Shown in pieces: positions 16,143 to 23,935 of a stretch of 64,000 bases of DNA. The stretch spans positions 1,674,001 through 1,738,000 of the forward strand of contig NZ_LT827015.1 of the NCBI RefSeq assembly GCF_900169075.1, given 5' to 3'. The notes beneath the pieces were generated by a model. It was not told where the DNA came from, searched no databases, and was given only the letters and a program-made list of their open reading frames with translations. Source of the stretch: Chryseobacterium phocaeense. GTDB taxonomy: Bacteria; Bacteroidota; Bacteroidia; Flavobacteriales; Weeksellaceae. Made by a program: the position numbers and the translations under genes. The first letter of the stretch is position 1. The number at the start of each line of letters is the position of its first letter.

Positions 16143-16637
16143 TCATAAATCTTTTTCTAACAGTACATTGTTTTCCATCGTTCCTACTATTCTGAAACCT
16201 AGTTTTTCGGCGAAATTTAATGCGTTTATATTTTCAGCGGTTGTATTCGCTACGACTTTGTTTATTGCATATTCCCGCTGTGCATAGGGGATCAATAAGA
16301 GAAAGGCTGTTGCCATCAAACCTTTTCCCCAATAGTCGGGAAGCAGGGAGCCGCCGATTTCAATTTCGTTCCTCAGTTTGTCCCAATGGTGCAATGCGCA
16401 ATCTCCAATGATTTTTTCTGGGTTTACGGTGGTGCGTATTGTGAAAATATCATTGCATTGTGAAATGATATTTTCAGTAAACTCGAAAGCTGCTCTGCTG
16501 TTCTCCTTTGATTCGACTTTTTCACTTTCCTGCCCGTCTTTTTGGAAATACAAACTGTGAAATGCAATAGCATCTTTTTCAGTTAGCCGTTTTAATAGTA
16601 GCTTTTGGTTGCTTATATCAGTAAATTCAATGGCCAT
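16143..16637 (-). CDS. GNAT acetyltransferase, RimJ/RimL type
   Basis: The 164-residue protein has the RimJ/RimL-type GNAT order: LLLKRLTEKDAIAFHSLY, a middle strand with IIGDCALHHW, IEIGGSLLPDYWGKGLMATAF holding the acetyl-CoA loop (W-G-K-G-L-M) and the last block KVVANTTAENINALNFAEKLGFRIVG. Such enzymes acetylate ribosomal protein N-termini, antibiotics or metabolites; the substrate here is unknown. It lies twelve bases downstream of the YjbR-like gene, so probably in one operon. Confidence 0.82.
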   Translation of the reverse strand: MAIEFTDISNQKLLLKRLTEKDAIAFHSLYFQKDGQESEKVESKENSRAAFEFTENIISQCNDIFTIRTTVNPEKIIGDCALHHWDKLRNEIEIGGSLLPDYWGKGLMATAFLLLIPYAQREYAINKVVANTTAENINALNFAEKLGFRIVGTMENNVLLEKDL

Positions 16638-16649
16638 GCAAGCGTATAT

Positions 16650-17009
16650 TTAGTTATTTAGTCCATTTTTATCTGATCTAACTAAGGCGCCTAGTTTTTC
16701 GGGTGCGACTTCGCAGAACGCCGTTGTCAAAACTTCAACGAAAAGCTCCCAACTTACCATTTCGAGCTCTATTATAGTCCAGCCCTGCTTGCCCCACTTG
16801 TTTTTAACCGGATAAATGGCAGATTTATCTGCGGAAGAAAAAATATCCTGATCTATTTCTGATAACTTTACGGTAACTCTTTTTAGCTTATCATCATACG
16901 TTGCAAATATTTTTTTCCTCACCCTGAAAGAAGTCTTTTCAAAGTGTGGTTCCTCCGTGGTTTCAGGAAAGGAAAGTGCCAGTTTCAGCAATTTTTCAAC
17001 TATTACCAT
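16650..17009 (-). CDS. MmcQ/YjbR family protein
   Basis: The 119-residue protein matches MmcQ/YjbR: SFPETTEEPHFEKTSFRVRKKIFATY at the N-terminus, a basic central strand KRVTVKLSE and the closing KWGKQGWTIIELEMVSWELFVEVL. The CyaY-like fold is described as a double-wing DNA-binding domain, though the role is untested in most members. Six bases separate it from the DUF4440 gene upstream, consistent with an operon of 17396 down to 16143. Confidence 0.8.
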   Translation of the reverse strand: MVIVEKLLKLALSFPETTEEPHFEKTSFRVRKKIFATYDDKLKRVTVKLSEIDQDIFSSADKSAIYPVKNKWGKQGWTIIELEMVSWELFVEVLTTAFCEVAPEKLGALVRSDKNGLNN

Positions 17010-17015
17010 AACTAA

Positions 17016-17396
17016 TTATTTTTTTACCGGGGTCAAATGGGTCAGTACACACAACCATTCGTCACCGTCTTTTTTGTACACATCTGTAATCCATTCATCA
17101 GCTTCCATTGGTTCTCCTTGCCAGGTTCCGGTATTTTGCCCCCGGCCAGTTACCAATGCTATATCTCCGTACATTTTTACCCGCAACACTTCTTTGCTCA
17201 TCACCGAATGGGATAGCAGCCCTTGTTTCAGTACTTCAAAAAACCGCTCTTGCTGTATAATTCCACCTTGACTGTCTACCAACACCCAATCGGATGTGAT
17301 ACATTTTTTTATTTCTGCGATGTCGTTTGTGACTACCGCCTGGTTGAAGTTGTCTTCAATGTGTTGAAATTCCTTAATTAGATCTATTTCATTCAT
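17016..17396 (-). CDS. NTF2-like DUF4440 protein
   Basis: The 126-residue protein has the DUF4440 pattern: an N-terminal helix with IEDNFNQAVVTNDIAEIKKCITSDW (landmarks only), VLVDSQGGII, then KMYGDIALVTGRGQNTGTWQGEP and the final strands DVYKKDGDEWLCVLTHLTPV. It is a small ligand-binding or ketosteroid-isomerase-like fold of unknown substrate. It leads an apparent operon with the YjbR-like and GNAT genes and is separated from the MerR-TipAS gene by a hairpin. Confidence 0.78.
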   Translation of the reverse strand: MNEIDLIKEFQHIEDNFNQAVVTNDIAEIKKCITSDWVLVDSQGGIIQQERFFEVLKQGLLSHSVMSKEVLRVKMYGDIALVTGRGQNTGTWQGEPMEADEWITDVYKKDGDEWLCVLTHLTPVKK

Positions 17397-17419
17397 ATTT
17401 CAATCTTTTATTAGGATAA

Positions 17420-17449
17420 GGGAAAGCCCGATGTTATCAGGACTTTCCC
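17420..17449. terminator. Hairpin between the MerR-TipAS and DUF4440 genes
   Basis: GGGAAAG at 17420-17426 pairs with CTTTCCC at 17443-17449, and further G-C pairs extend the stem inward. On the plus strand it is followed by a T run, and on the minus strand by TTATCC. It sits just downstream of the minus-strand MerR gene, so it probably terminates that transcript; it is weak as a classic terminator on that strand. Confidence 0.65.
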
Positions 17450-17468
17450 TAACTGTTTTTTGCTTACA

Positions 17469-18251
17469 TTATTTTTCCAAATTGTTTTCAGCAAAATATT
17501 TCATTGCTTTCTGCAAGAACAGCGCAAATTCAGGTTGCGGATTTCCGTCTGTAACATTAGCTAAATAGCGCTCGTCATTTACTAAAAGATCACCAAGACC
17601 CGCATAAGCACAAGCTTTTTGATCTGGCACAACTGAATTACCCCAAAATTTGTTAATTATATCATAATGCCTTGCAATGTGTTGCTGTACGATGTCCGAT
17701 TCCGGACTATCGTTTCTCAGTGCAAATAGGTCGCTGAAAACATTTTTCATTTCTTTTTGAAGAGCTTCCACACCTGACTTACCAAGCTTAATGAGCTCTT
17801 TTTCAGATTGTTCGACGGTTTGCGCGCCGTACTTATTAATTGCTTCCTCTCTGTAGGTCGTTCCAACTTCTTTGGGAAAACCTTTGTACAATTCTTCTGG
17901 ATTTTTCATCATTTCTCCTTTTTTAAGATTATTAATAGTGATGTCGATCGTTCTCAATAAGTCAGAAATTCTTCTTTTACGGTTGAGCAGTGCCGACTTA
18001 TGCTGCATCAGCGCTTTAACCAGATCGTAGTCAGACTCATCCATCATTTCTAGAATATCCTTGAGTGGAAAGTCCAGTTCACGGAAAAACAGAATTTGCT
18101 GCAAGCGCAATAACTCGTCATTTCCATAAAGCCTGTACTTCTTCTCGGTTCTTACTGATGGACGGAGCAAGCCGATTTGATCATAATATTGAAGTGTGCG
18201 TACGCTCACACCCGATATTTCCGCCAATTTTTTAACTGTAAGAGTTTTCAT
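17469..18251 (-). CDS. MerR family regulator with TipAS antibiotic-binding domain
   Basis: The 260-residue protein has an N-terminal MerR winged helix (VKKLAEISGVSVRTLQYYDQIGLL, with RLYGNDELLRLQQI), a coiled coil (residues about 75-115) and a C-terminal TipAS domain from about residue 120 (EAINKYGAQTVEQSEKELIKLG, QQHIARHYDIINKFWG, YLANVTDGNPQPEFALFLQKAMKYF). TipAS domains bind thiopeptide-type antibiotics and related drugs and trigger MerR-style promoter untwisting. Its own promoter carries a dyad inside an extended spacer (18277-18310), so it is probably autoregulated. No efflux gene lies adjacent, so the drug or effector is unknown. Confidence 0.88.
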   Translation of the reverse strand: MKTLTVKKLAEISGVSVRTLQYYDQIGLLRPSVRTEKKYRLYGNDELLRLQQILFFRELDFPLKDILEMMDESDYDLVKALMQHKSALLNRKRRISDLLRTIDITINNLKKGEMMKNPEELYKGFPKEVGTTYREEAINKYGAQTVEQSEKELIKLGKSGVEALQKEMKNVFSDLFALRNDSPESDIVQQHIARHYDIINKFWGNSVVPDQKACAYAGLGDLLVNDERYLANVTDGNPQPEFALFLQKAMKYFAENNLEK

Positions 18252-18276
18252 TCTTTCTTATTATTTATCGACTGTA

Positions 18277-18310
18277 CAAAGGTATGATATGACGTAACGT
18301 TAGGGTCAAA
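18277..18310 (-). promoter_or_regulatory. MerR-type promoter with dyad operator
   Basis: On the minus strand TTTG (18310-18307) and TACCTTTG (18284-18277) match the Bacteroidetes -33 and -7 elements with a 22-base spacer. Between them lies the imperfect palindrome TGACCCTAACGTTACGTCA (18308-18290), centred on AACGTT. A dyad within an over-long spacer is the hallmark of MerR-family promoters. It faces the MerR-TipAS gene 26 bases downstream. Confidence 0.75.
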
Positions 18311-18433
18311 TGTTTTTTGAAATTATTTTTAAATTTAATTATAAACAACTGAAAATTAGATAAATAATCTTTACATCTGTCGCTAAGCACATACTTTTGG
18401 TATCGTTGGTCGCAGCAATTTTCTCATTAAATG

Positions 18434-18910
18434 TCAAGAATTTTCTAAGATATCTTTCGTTGTTTGCTCACCAAGTTGCTGGGCTAATCCAATCAGAAGC
18501 CCTTCTGTTCCTCTTATATAACATAGCCGATAGACGTTCTGGTAGTTTACCACTTCTCCAACGAGTTCAGCACCGAGTTTCAAAAGTCTGGATAACAGTT
18601 CATCAATATTGTTGACCCTGAACATAATACGGAGATAGCCAAGTGAATTAACTGGTGCTGTCCTGTGGTCTGAAATTGTTGCAGGAGTAAGAAATTTTGA
18701 AAGTTCTAGGCGACTGTGGCCATCGGGTGTCACCATCATCGCAATTTCCACAGATTGATTTCCAAGCCCAGTTACACGGCCAGCCCATTCATCTTCAACT
18801 ATCATACGCCCTTCCAGTGTAAGCCCTATTTCTGTAAAAAAACCAATTGCTTTATCAAGATTTTCTACAACGATACCAACGTTGTTCATTTCTAATAATT
18901 TACTCTTCAT
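18434..18910 (-). CDS. VOC family protein, paralogue of 4953-5408
   Basis: The 158-residue protein starts with ATG at 18910 and repeats the features of the VOC protein at 4953-5408: MNNVGIVVENLDKAIGFF, WAGRVTGLGNQS, MMVTPDGHSRLELS, SDHRTAPVNSLGYLR and YRLCYIRGTEGLLIGLA. The two differ mainly at the C-terminus, where this one is longer. The high similarity within one island suggests either duplication or two independent acquisitions of a favoured gene. Function unknown. The 260 bases upstream (18911-19170) hold only a possible remnant. Confidence 0.75.
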   Translation of the reverse strand: MKSKLLEMNNVGIVVENLDKAIGFFTEIGLTLEGRMIVEDEWAGRVTGLGNQSVEIAMMVTPDGHSRLELSKFLTPATISDHRTAPVNSLGYLRIMFRVNNIDELLSRLLKLGAELVGEVVNYQNVYRLCYIRGTEGLLIGLAQQLGEQTTKDILENS

Positions 18911-18961
18911 CCTATTTTTATTTTAAATTTTAAGATTGCTGTTAACAGTATACTATTTTTG

Positions 18962-19159
18962 TTAACCCACCTCCTGTCTAAATAAGACCGCAATTCTTCT
19001 TGTTGCGAAATTCGAAATAGCTTGGTGAATTAATGTTTCATGCTTTGCCTGTGGTAAAAAAATCAATGTGATATTTTCATCCATTTTTTGATATCTTTTA
19101 ATCAGACTTGGTAATCCGTCTTCAATTTTATTGATTTTTTTGTCTTTTGGCTCCCATTT
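18962..19159 (-). other. Possible gene remnant without start codon
   Basis: A 65-codon open frame on the minus strand encodes a protein-like sequence (EPKDKKINKIEDGLPSLIKR, then a strand and ATRRIAVLFRQEVG) but has no ATG at its beginning, being closed by a stop directly before it. It could be the tail of a deleted gene. I do not recognise the family, and it may equally be noncoding. Confidence 0.25.
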
Positions 19160-19170
19160 TTAATCGATTA

Positions 19171-19446
19171 TCAAGGAATTGAAACTGCCACCCTTCTCAT
19201 GTCAAATTTATTTATAATCACTCCTGGGGCTGCCCAATCAATCGTAGGAGGCAAAACAGATTTAGCTTGATCCGCATTCTCAAATAGAATAAATCCAAAA
19301 CCTTCGTCATTGACCGGATCTACCCAATACCCCGCGATAAAACCCGGTGCACTTTTAACCTTGGGTAATATACTATTCGTGAAAGTGGTTGCTGCTTCTG
19401 AAGCAAATTGAGGGTTTATTGTTAATTGAATTAGAATTGCATACAT
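19171..19446 (-). CDS. Antibiotic biosynthesis monooxygenase-like (ABM) protein
   Basis: The 91-residue protein has the dimeric alpha/beta-barrel order: a first strand MYAILIQLTINP, a long helix with FTNSILPKVKSAPGFIAGYWVD, a strand EGFGFILFENADQAKSV and a last strand. The PGF-x-x-G-Y-W block and the FGF-x-x-F-E block match ABM-superfamily proteins, cofactor-free oxygenases or heme-binding proteins. Which of these applies cannot be told. It is closely followed (19447-19582) by about 135 bases with no recognised feature. Confidence 0.7.
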   Translation of the reverse strand: MYAILIQLTINPQFASEAATTFTNSILPKVKSAPGFIAGYWVDPVNDEGFGFILFENADQAKSVLPPTIDWAAPGVIINKFDMRRVAVSIP

Positions 19447-19582
19447 TGATTTTAATTTAAGTTTTTTTATGTTATTATTCAGTAGGCTTATTTATAATCA
19501 CTAACATTCCTTAGTTTCCGAATAAACATGTTGTTTAAGTAAAAAAAGGCTTCCATTTAGGTTTAATCCTATTTAGTTAAAA

Positions 19583-20425
19583 TCATGGGTAAAAAAGTCT
19601 AAATGAATTGAAAACCGCCTGATGCATTATTGTTGCGTGGTTTTCCAGTGGCAAATAATCAAAGTAAACGTTCACGTTCCTGTTTTTCAGGTTTTTGATT
19701 TTATCAGCTAGAACATTTGCATCTACTTCCATTACCCGGGGAATTTTAGTGGGAGCCAAACCTTCTTTTCCAACTCCGATATAAATATCTTTGTGTTCAA
19801 AACGAGCAAGAGGTTGGTTTAATAACGACCCATTATCCCACCACAAACTGGGGCTGACGATGATATACTTGTTAAAAAGTTCCGGTTTTTTAAACAGGAT
19901 TTCAGTTGCCAAAAGCCCGCCTAACGATTGCCCGATAATGGTTTTTGAAGAACTGGTCATATACTTTTCCTGTATATACGGTTGCAGCTCTTTTTCAATG
20001 AACGATATAAATCTGTTGGAATGCCCTGAGGTCGGATTTGCACTTTTATCTTCAGTTACATTTGTAGGGAATGTGAAATCCCTTCTCCTGTCCACCGTTG
20101 CGATACCCACTACTATTGATTTTGGAACCTGGTTAACCCATTCAAAACTATTGAACTGCACAAGCCCTACGATATGGATAAAATCCTCATCTGCTGAACC
20201 ATCAAGTAAATAAATGACCGGATAACGTATCGTGTCTTTAGGATTATAGCCTTCGGGCAGATAGATATTCAATATCCTTTTTTCATTCAGTTCTTTTGAC
20301 TGTATTTCATCAATCACACCGAGAATAAAGGGTTTGACAACACCTGTTTGTTCGGGTATTGGCTTCTGTCCAAAAGTTAATGATGCAAAAAAGATTACGA
20401 ATAAGGAGAACAGTGAAATTTTCAT
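19583..20425 (-). CDS. Secreted alpha/beta hydrolase, esterase D/BesA-like
   Basis: From the ATG at 20425 (the frame to 20443 would use TTG) the protein has 280 residues with a signal peptide ending near FGQ (residue 20). The putative-esterase signature is complete: RILNIYLPEGYNPKDTIRYPVIYLLDG, GIATVDRRRDFT, the nucleophile elbow GQSLGG (Ser167) and a late HATIMHQ with the probable catalytic histidine. This fold includes S-formylglutathione hydrolase and enterobactin esterases such as BesA/IroE, so a periplasmic ester-cleaving role is likely. It lies eleven bases after the SRPBCC gene, in a likely operon. Confidence 0.82.
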   Translation of the reverse strand: MKISLFSLFVIFFASLTFGQKPIPEQTGVVKPFILGVIDEIQSKELNEKRILNIYLPEGYNPKDTIRYPVIYLLDGSADEDFIHIVGLVQFNSFEWVNQVPKSIVVGIATVDRRRDFTFPTNVTEDKSANPTSGHSNRFISFIEKELQPYIQEKYMTSSSKTIIGQSLGGLLATEILFKKPELFNKYIIVSPSLWWDNGSLLNQPLARFEHKDIYIGVGKEGLAPTKIPRVMEVDANVLADKIKNLKNRNVNVYFDYLPLENHATIMHQAVFNSFRLFYP

Positions 20426-20435
20426 TTGTAATTTT

Positions 20436-20858
20436 TTATTCAATTAGTTTTTTTAGTCCGTCTATGATAACGCCCCAATTTTCGGTAGAATGTTTTGCTT
20501 TTTCCTCGTCATAGTTTGATTGTGTAATCGTTAGCTCTGTTCCATTTTCAGTTTGGGTTACTTCATAAGTCACCAATAGATAATTTTCGGGCCTATCTTC
20601 CAATACAATCCAACTGCTTAAATAACTATACGAAAGTTTCTCGTTTGGCAAATACTCCAAAACCACGCCTTTGTCTACGTAAGGTGTTCCTTCATATTCC
20701 CCTGTCCATGAGATTTTACTGCCAACATTCCAATCCGTTTCCTGATTTGAACCGAAGAAATATTGCTTTACCATTTCGGGATTGGTTAATGCATCCCATA
20801 CTTTATCAATTGGCGCTTTGATAATGGTCTGATACTTTGATTGATGATTTGTTTGCAT
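20436..20858 (-). CDS. SRPBCC (AHSA1-type) domain protein
   Basis: The 140-residue protein is a single AHSA1/START-type domain: YQTIIKAPIDKVWDALTNPEMVKQYF, the GSKISWTGEYEGTPYVDKGVVLEY strands, LSYSYLSSW and the last amphipathic helix ENWGVIIDGLKKLI. These proteins bind lipids or act with Hsp90-like partners in eukaryotes; in bacteria the role is unknown. It is related to the N-terminal domain of the fusion protein at 7026-7934. The esterase gene follows eleven bases downstream. Confidence 0.82.
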   Translation of the reverse strand: MQTNHQSKYQTIIKAPIDKVWDALTNPEMVKQYFFGSNQETDWNVGSKISWTGEYEGTPYVDKGVVLEYLPNEKLSYSYLSSWIVLEDRPENYLLVTYEVTQTENGTELTITQSNYDEEKAKHSTENWGVIIDGLKKLIE

Positions 20859-20957
20859 ATCAATTTTATTTAGTTGTTATTTCTATCCTTTTTAAGGTTG
20901 TGAGTTACGATAACCACTTAGCTGTTGTTAGTGGGTCGTTGTTCCTTCTTTTATTTT

Positions 20958-21521
20958 TTAAACACGAATGTTTGTTTTAATGTCGTCAGCCAATTCATAT
21001 AGACCATTCACAAATGCGTGGTCTGTCCCTTTCAAAACTCTTACGGTTGAATTAGGAAATGCTTTTTTATAGAAATTCAAATGGTTGAAAGGGACAATTG
21101 CATCTTCCTTACATTGATAGAGAAATATCCTTTTTATTTGTTTGAGTTCCACTTCAAAGTTTTCCTTCAGTTCAAAGTCGTCCACTTCCCAGCCATTCTT
21201 TCCCCAAAGAGGTGTTGCAACTAAATGCAGTGATGAAATCAAAAGATTTGGCTTTTCTTCTGAAATAAATTTTAGTAACATTGAACCTCCTAATGAATGT
21301 CCAATTAGGACAGTTGGTTGGTCTGACTTCTTAAACTCTTTCGTGAAAAGGTTTTTCCACATTTGATAGGTTGGAGCTTCTGGGTCATCAATAATTGGGT
21401 AAAGAATTTCAAATTCGTCTCCCAATTCATTCTTTAGGTACTCTACTAAGTCAAAACTACCTTGTCCTTTACTTCCCTGTCCACCACCGCTATGAGCGAA
21501 TAATATTTTTATTGGTTCCAT
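20958..21521 (-). CDS. Small alpha/beta hydrolase
   Basis: The 187-residue cytoplasmic alpha/beta hydrolase has an N-terminal HSGGGQGSKGQGSFDLVEYL loop, the elbow GHSLGG (about residue 95), an acid loop QCKEDAIVPFNHL and the final GTDHAFVNG with the catalytic histidine. The compact size resembles serine hydrolases of the RBBP9/YdeN type. Substrate unknown. The truncated cupin lies immediately upstream on the same strand. Confidence 0.78.
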   Translation of the reverse strand: MEPIKILFAHSGGGQGSKGQGSFDLVEYLKNELGDEFEILYPIIDDPEAPTYQMWKNLFTKEFKKSDQPTVLIGHSLGGSMLLKFISEEKPNLLISSLHLVATPLWGKNGWEVDDFELKENFEVELKQIKRIFLYQCKEDAIVPFNHLNFYKKAFPNSTVRVLKGTDHAFVNGLYELADDIKTNIRV

Positions 21522-21528
21522 TTGGCTT

Positions 21529-21663
21529 TTATAGGTTTATAAAGTGTCTTGCTTTTTCAAATTCATTAGTTTTGATAACTGCGGTCATCATTCCGCAGTT
21601 ATACTTTCTACCTTCTCCGGCAGAAAGTATTAGGGCATCACTATTGGTTTTCGATTTCTCCAT
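21529..21663 (-). pseudogene. Truncated cupin gene, N-terminal fragment
   Basis: An ATG at 21663 opens 44 codons. The first part, DALILSAGEGRKYNCGMMTAV, is the well-known N-terminus of small Bacteroidetes cupin proteins (E-G-R-x-Y-x-C-G-x-M-T-A). The following NEFEKARHFINL then stops at 21529, and the cupin barrel (EWWLEPxxDGPGxHxH) is missing. So the gene has lost everything after the first strand. It sits directly upstream of the alpha/beta hydrolase gene and may mark a deletion junction. Confidence 0.55.
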
Positions 21664-21707
21664 CCGTTAAATTTTATATTATAAAATTATCACAACTTTT
21701 CTTTTGG

Positions 21708-22262
21708 TCAGGTTATCTTATGGCAAGAAATTTTTACTTCATGCTCCGTTTTCGGCAAACTTAAAATCAATTTTTCCTTAGATGCCTTATAGACGTCAAG
21801 TATATTATTCTCATGTTCAATTGTTTTTTCAAATGTCAGACCGAGTTTTTCGATCAGCTTAATTGATGCTATATTCTCCTTAAGACTGATCGCCAAGATA
21901 TTTTCAAACGCATTGTGGCTTATCAAGGCCAGCAGAACAGATTTGGTGGCTTCAAACGCATAGCCCTTATTGAAAAACTGGGGGAGGAAAGCAAAGCCTA
22001 CATCGTTGAATGGTAAGTAATCCCGCTTTATCATGGTCACAAGACCGATTGGTAAGCGTCCATGTTTTAACTTCACTGTCCAATAAGTAATGTGGGGATT
22101 GTTTGTCACCTTTTGGATGTACTCCCTCGCATCCTTTTTTGAACGGATGTTACGGTCTCCAATATTTTTAACCCATCCCTCGGTATTTAAAAGTTCAACA
22201 ATAAAAGCTGCATCTTTTTTCACTAAGGGTGTTATCTCAAGTCTTTCTGTATCTATTTCCAT
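21708..22262 (-). CDS. GNAT acetyltransferase, RimJ/RimL type
   Basis: The ATG at 22262 gives 184 residues; the frame to 22304 needs TTG. It has TERLEITPLVKKDAAFIVELL, a strand IGLVTMIKRDYLPFNDVGFAFLPQFFNKGYAFEA (the F-N-K-G-Y-A acetyl-CoA loop), and NILAISLKENIASIKLIEKLGL. This is the RimJ/RimL pattern. It lies 17 bases downstream of the WD40-like lipoprotein gene. Substrate unknown. Confidence 0.8.
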   Translation of the reverse strand: MEIDTERLEITPLVKKDAAFIVELLNTEGWVKNIGDRNIRSKKDAREYIQKVTNNPHITYWTVKLKHGRLPIGLVTMIKRDYLPFNDVGFAFLPQFFNKGYAFEATKSVLLALISHNAFENILAISLKENIASIKLIEKLGLTFEKTIEHENNILDVYKASKEKLILSLPKTEHEVKISCHKIT

Positions 22263-22278
22263 TCTACTTTTAAGTTTT

Positions 22279-23244
22279 TCAGTCGGAAAATTTTTGAAAA
22301 TCAATCCAAAAAATATTACCGAGCCCGTTAAAAGGCGAGTTTAATATATCGAGGTATATTTTTGTTGTCATTGGTTCTTTGTCATCGTAAGGTTGACTGT
22401 CCCTAAATGAAGTAAAAAACAAATAATTACCATCCGGTGAAACCATAGGACATTGATCCATGTGAACCGAATTGATTTTCTTTCCCATATTTGTTCCATG
22501 TGTCCAATAATCATCTTTTTTATAGCTGATATATAAGTCTCCGCTTCCATAACTATCTTTATAGCCCATCCCAGTGTAGATTATATATTTTTCATCAGGA
22601 TCAACAAAGGCATCAAATTCAATATTTTTGGTATTAAGGAAGCCGTCCAAACCTACTCGCTGGAGAAACTTACCATTGTTATATTTAGAAACCATTATAT
22701 CGTAACCATTTTCTCCATGTTCAGTGGAAAAGTATAAGTTTCCCTTTTTTGAGATAGCAGGATAGAGTTCGTCTTTATCTGAATTGATTTCTCTGCCCAA
22801 ATGTTTTGGAAGGCTAAAATCCCCATCTTTATATTCTACACACCAAATGTCAAAGTCCAATTTTAACATTCCTGGTACTACCGGTCTTGTTGATATAAAG
22901 TAGAGTTTATCACTATGGGGATCAAAGAATGGATCGGCATCGCTAAATTGTCCCGAGAATTGGGCGATTTGAGGCTTTGTCCATTTGCCCTTTTCCTTTT
23001 TTGTAATAAAAATTGTGTAGAACCTATTTGCAGCAGTGTTATTTGCAATGGTAAATAACACCACATTTCCGCCTGGTGAAAAAGTTATGTTATATTCGTT
23101 TAAATGGGTAGATATAATCCCATTTGCAAATAATGATGCTCTACCTTTTGATGGCTGTTCTGCATTGAAATAGAGGTTTGCACTGTATTTTTCATTACAT
23201 GATATAAATAATAATAGTATAACAGGCGTTCCGAAAAGTTTCAT
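22279..23244 (-). CDS. TolB/PD40-like beta-propeller lipoprotein
   Basis: The 321-residue protein starts with a lipoprotein signal (lipobox FISC, cysteine near residue 16). It then carries repeated PD40/WD40-like blades: EYNITFSPGGNVVLFTIANN, DADPFFDPHSDKLYFIST, ELYPAISKKGNLYFSTEHGENGYDI, EFDAFVDPDEKYIIYTGM and DQCPMVSPDGNYLFFTS. The regular D/S-P-D-G-K-Y-hydrophobic pattern marks a propeller of about five blades, probably periplasmic or outer-membrane-anchored. Ligand or partner unknown. It is followed by the GNAT gene. Confidence 0.82.
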   Translation of the reverse strand: MKLFGTPVILLLFISCNEKYSANLYFNAEQPSKGRASLFANGIISTHLNEYNITFSPGGNVVLFTIANNTAANRFYTIFITKKEKGKWTKPQIAQFSGQFSDADPFFDPHSDKLYFISTRPVVPGMLKLDFDIWCVEYKDGDFSLPKHLGREINSDKDELYPAISKKGNLYFSTEHGENGYDIMVSKYNNGKFLQRVGLDGFLNTKNIEFDAFVDPDEKYIIYTGMGYKDSYGSGDLYISYKKDDYWTHGTNMGKKINSVHMDQCPMVSPDGNYLFFTSFRDSQPYDDKEPMTTKIYLDILNSPFNGLGNIFWIDFQKFSD

Positions 23245-23269
23245 TTTGATTTTTATTAATTATAGGGGC

Positions 23270-23784
23270 TTATCCATTATGGATATTTAAAATGCTTAAC
23301 ATTTTTGCTAATTGTTTAATATGTCTTTGAGTATGCACAACATAAAAGTGTAACCATTCAAACCGTGTCATATATCCTAATGTTGGAAATTCAAAATCTA
23401 AACAAAGCACTTTAAGGTCGTATCGGCTTGAGAAGCTAATAATACTGTCACTTATTGTCCGTATATTTAAAATTAAATCCTCCTTTTCAATATATCCATC
23501 CGAAGGATAGAAAACGTCCGAAGGTTCTGCAATTAGTTTTATATTAAAGTCCAAAAAAGCTCACTTAATGCTTTGCAATTCTCGTCATACGGTCTATCAG
23601 CAAATACCGTTACTCCTTTGAAAATTTTCCATGAGCCATACGACTTTAAAAGATGATCACCTACCTGACCCGCTGTCCAACTCTTTGGAAAAGGATTTGT
23701 ATTTAGCTGTTTAGTATTAAAAGCTTCTAATATTTCAATTAACTCCTCAATTGTATGTTGAAAATTGTTTAGATGTGTTTCCAT
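23270..23784 (-). pseudogene. DinB-like gene with a -1 frameshift
   Basis: The upstream part (23784 to 23539) begins METHLNNFQHTIEELIEILEAF and carries WTAGQVGDHLLKSYGSW. After residue 76 it reads FWTLI and stops. The rest continues in another frame as LDFNIKLIAEPSDV and ends EWLHFYVVHTQRHIKQL, the DinB metal-site helix. Joining the frames at the A6 tract (23553-23558) restores E-L-F-L-D-F if one base is added. So a deletion in a homopolymer broke a DinB/YfiT-type gene of about 171 residues. It could be real decay or a sequencing error in the homopolymer. Confidence 0.8.
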
Positions 23785-23854
23785 TTAATAAAATATTTCA
23801 ATGAAGTTTAAAGCATCAAGTTTGTTAGGGATACCCATGTTTATTAGTCCTAAA

Positions 23855-23897
23855 ATTCGTCAGTTCAATTTTATATTACAGAATTGAACTGACGAAT
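23855..23897 (-). terminator. Strong 16-bp stem, likely terminator of the lipoprotein gene
   Basis: ATTCGTCAGTTCAATT (23855-23870) pairs perfectly with AATTGAACTGACGAAT (23882-23897) across an 11-base loop. Read on the minus strand it is followed by TTTTAGG and lies 38 bases after the stop of the lipoprotein gene at 23936. This fits an intrinsic terminator, though the stem is AT-rich. Confidence 0.7.
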
Positions 23898-23935
23898 GCT
23901 ATTATTACATTGGATATGATCTAATGAACTAAATG

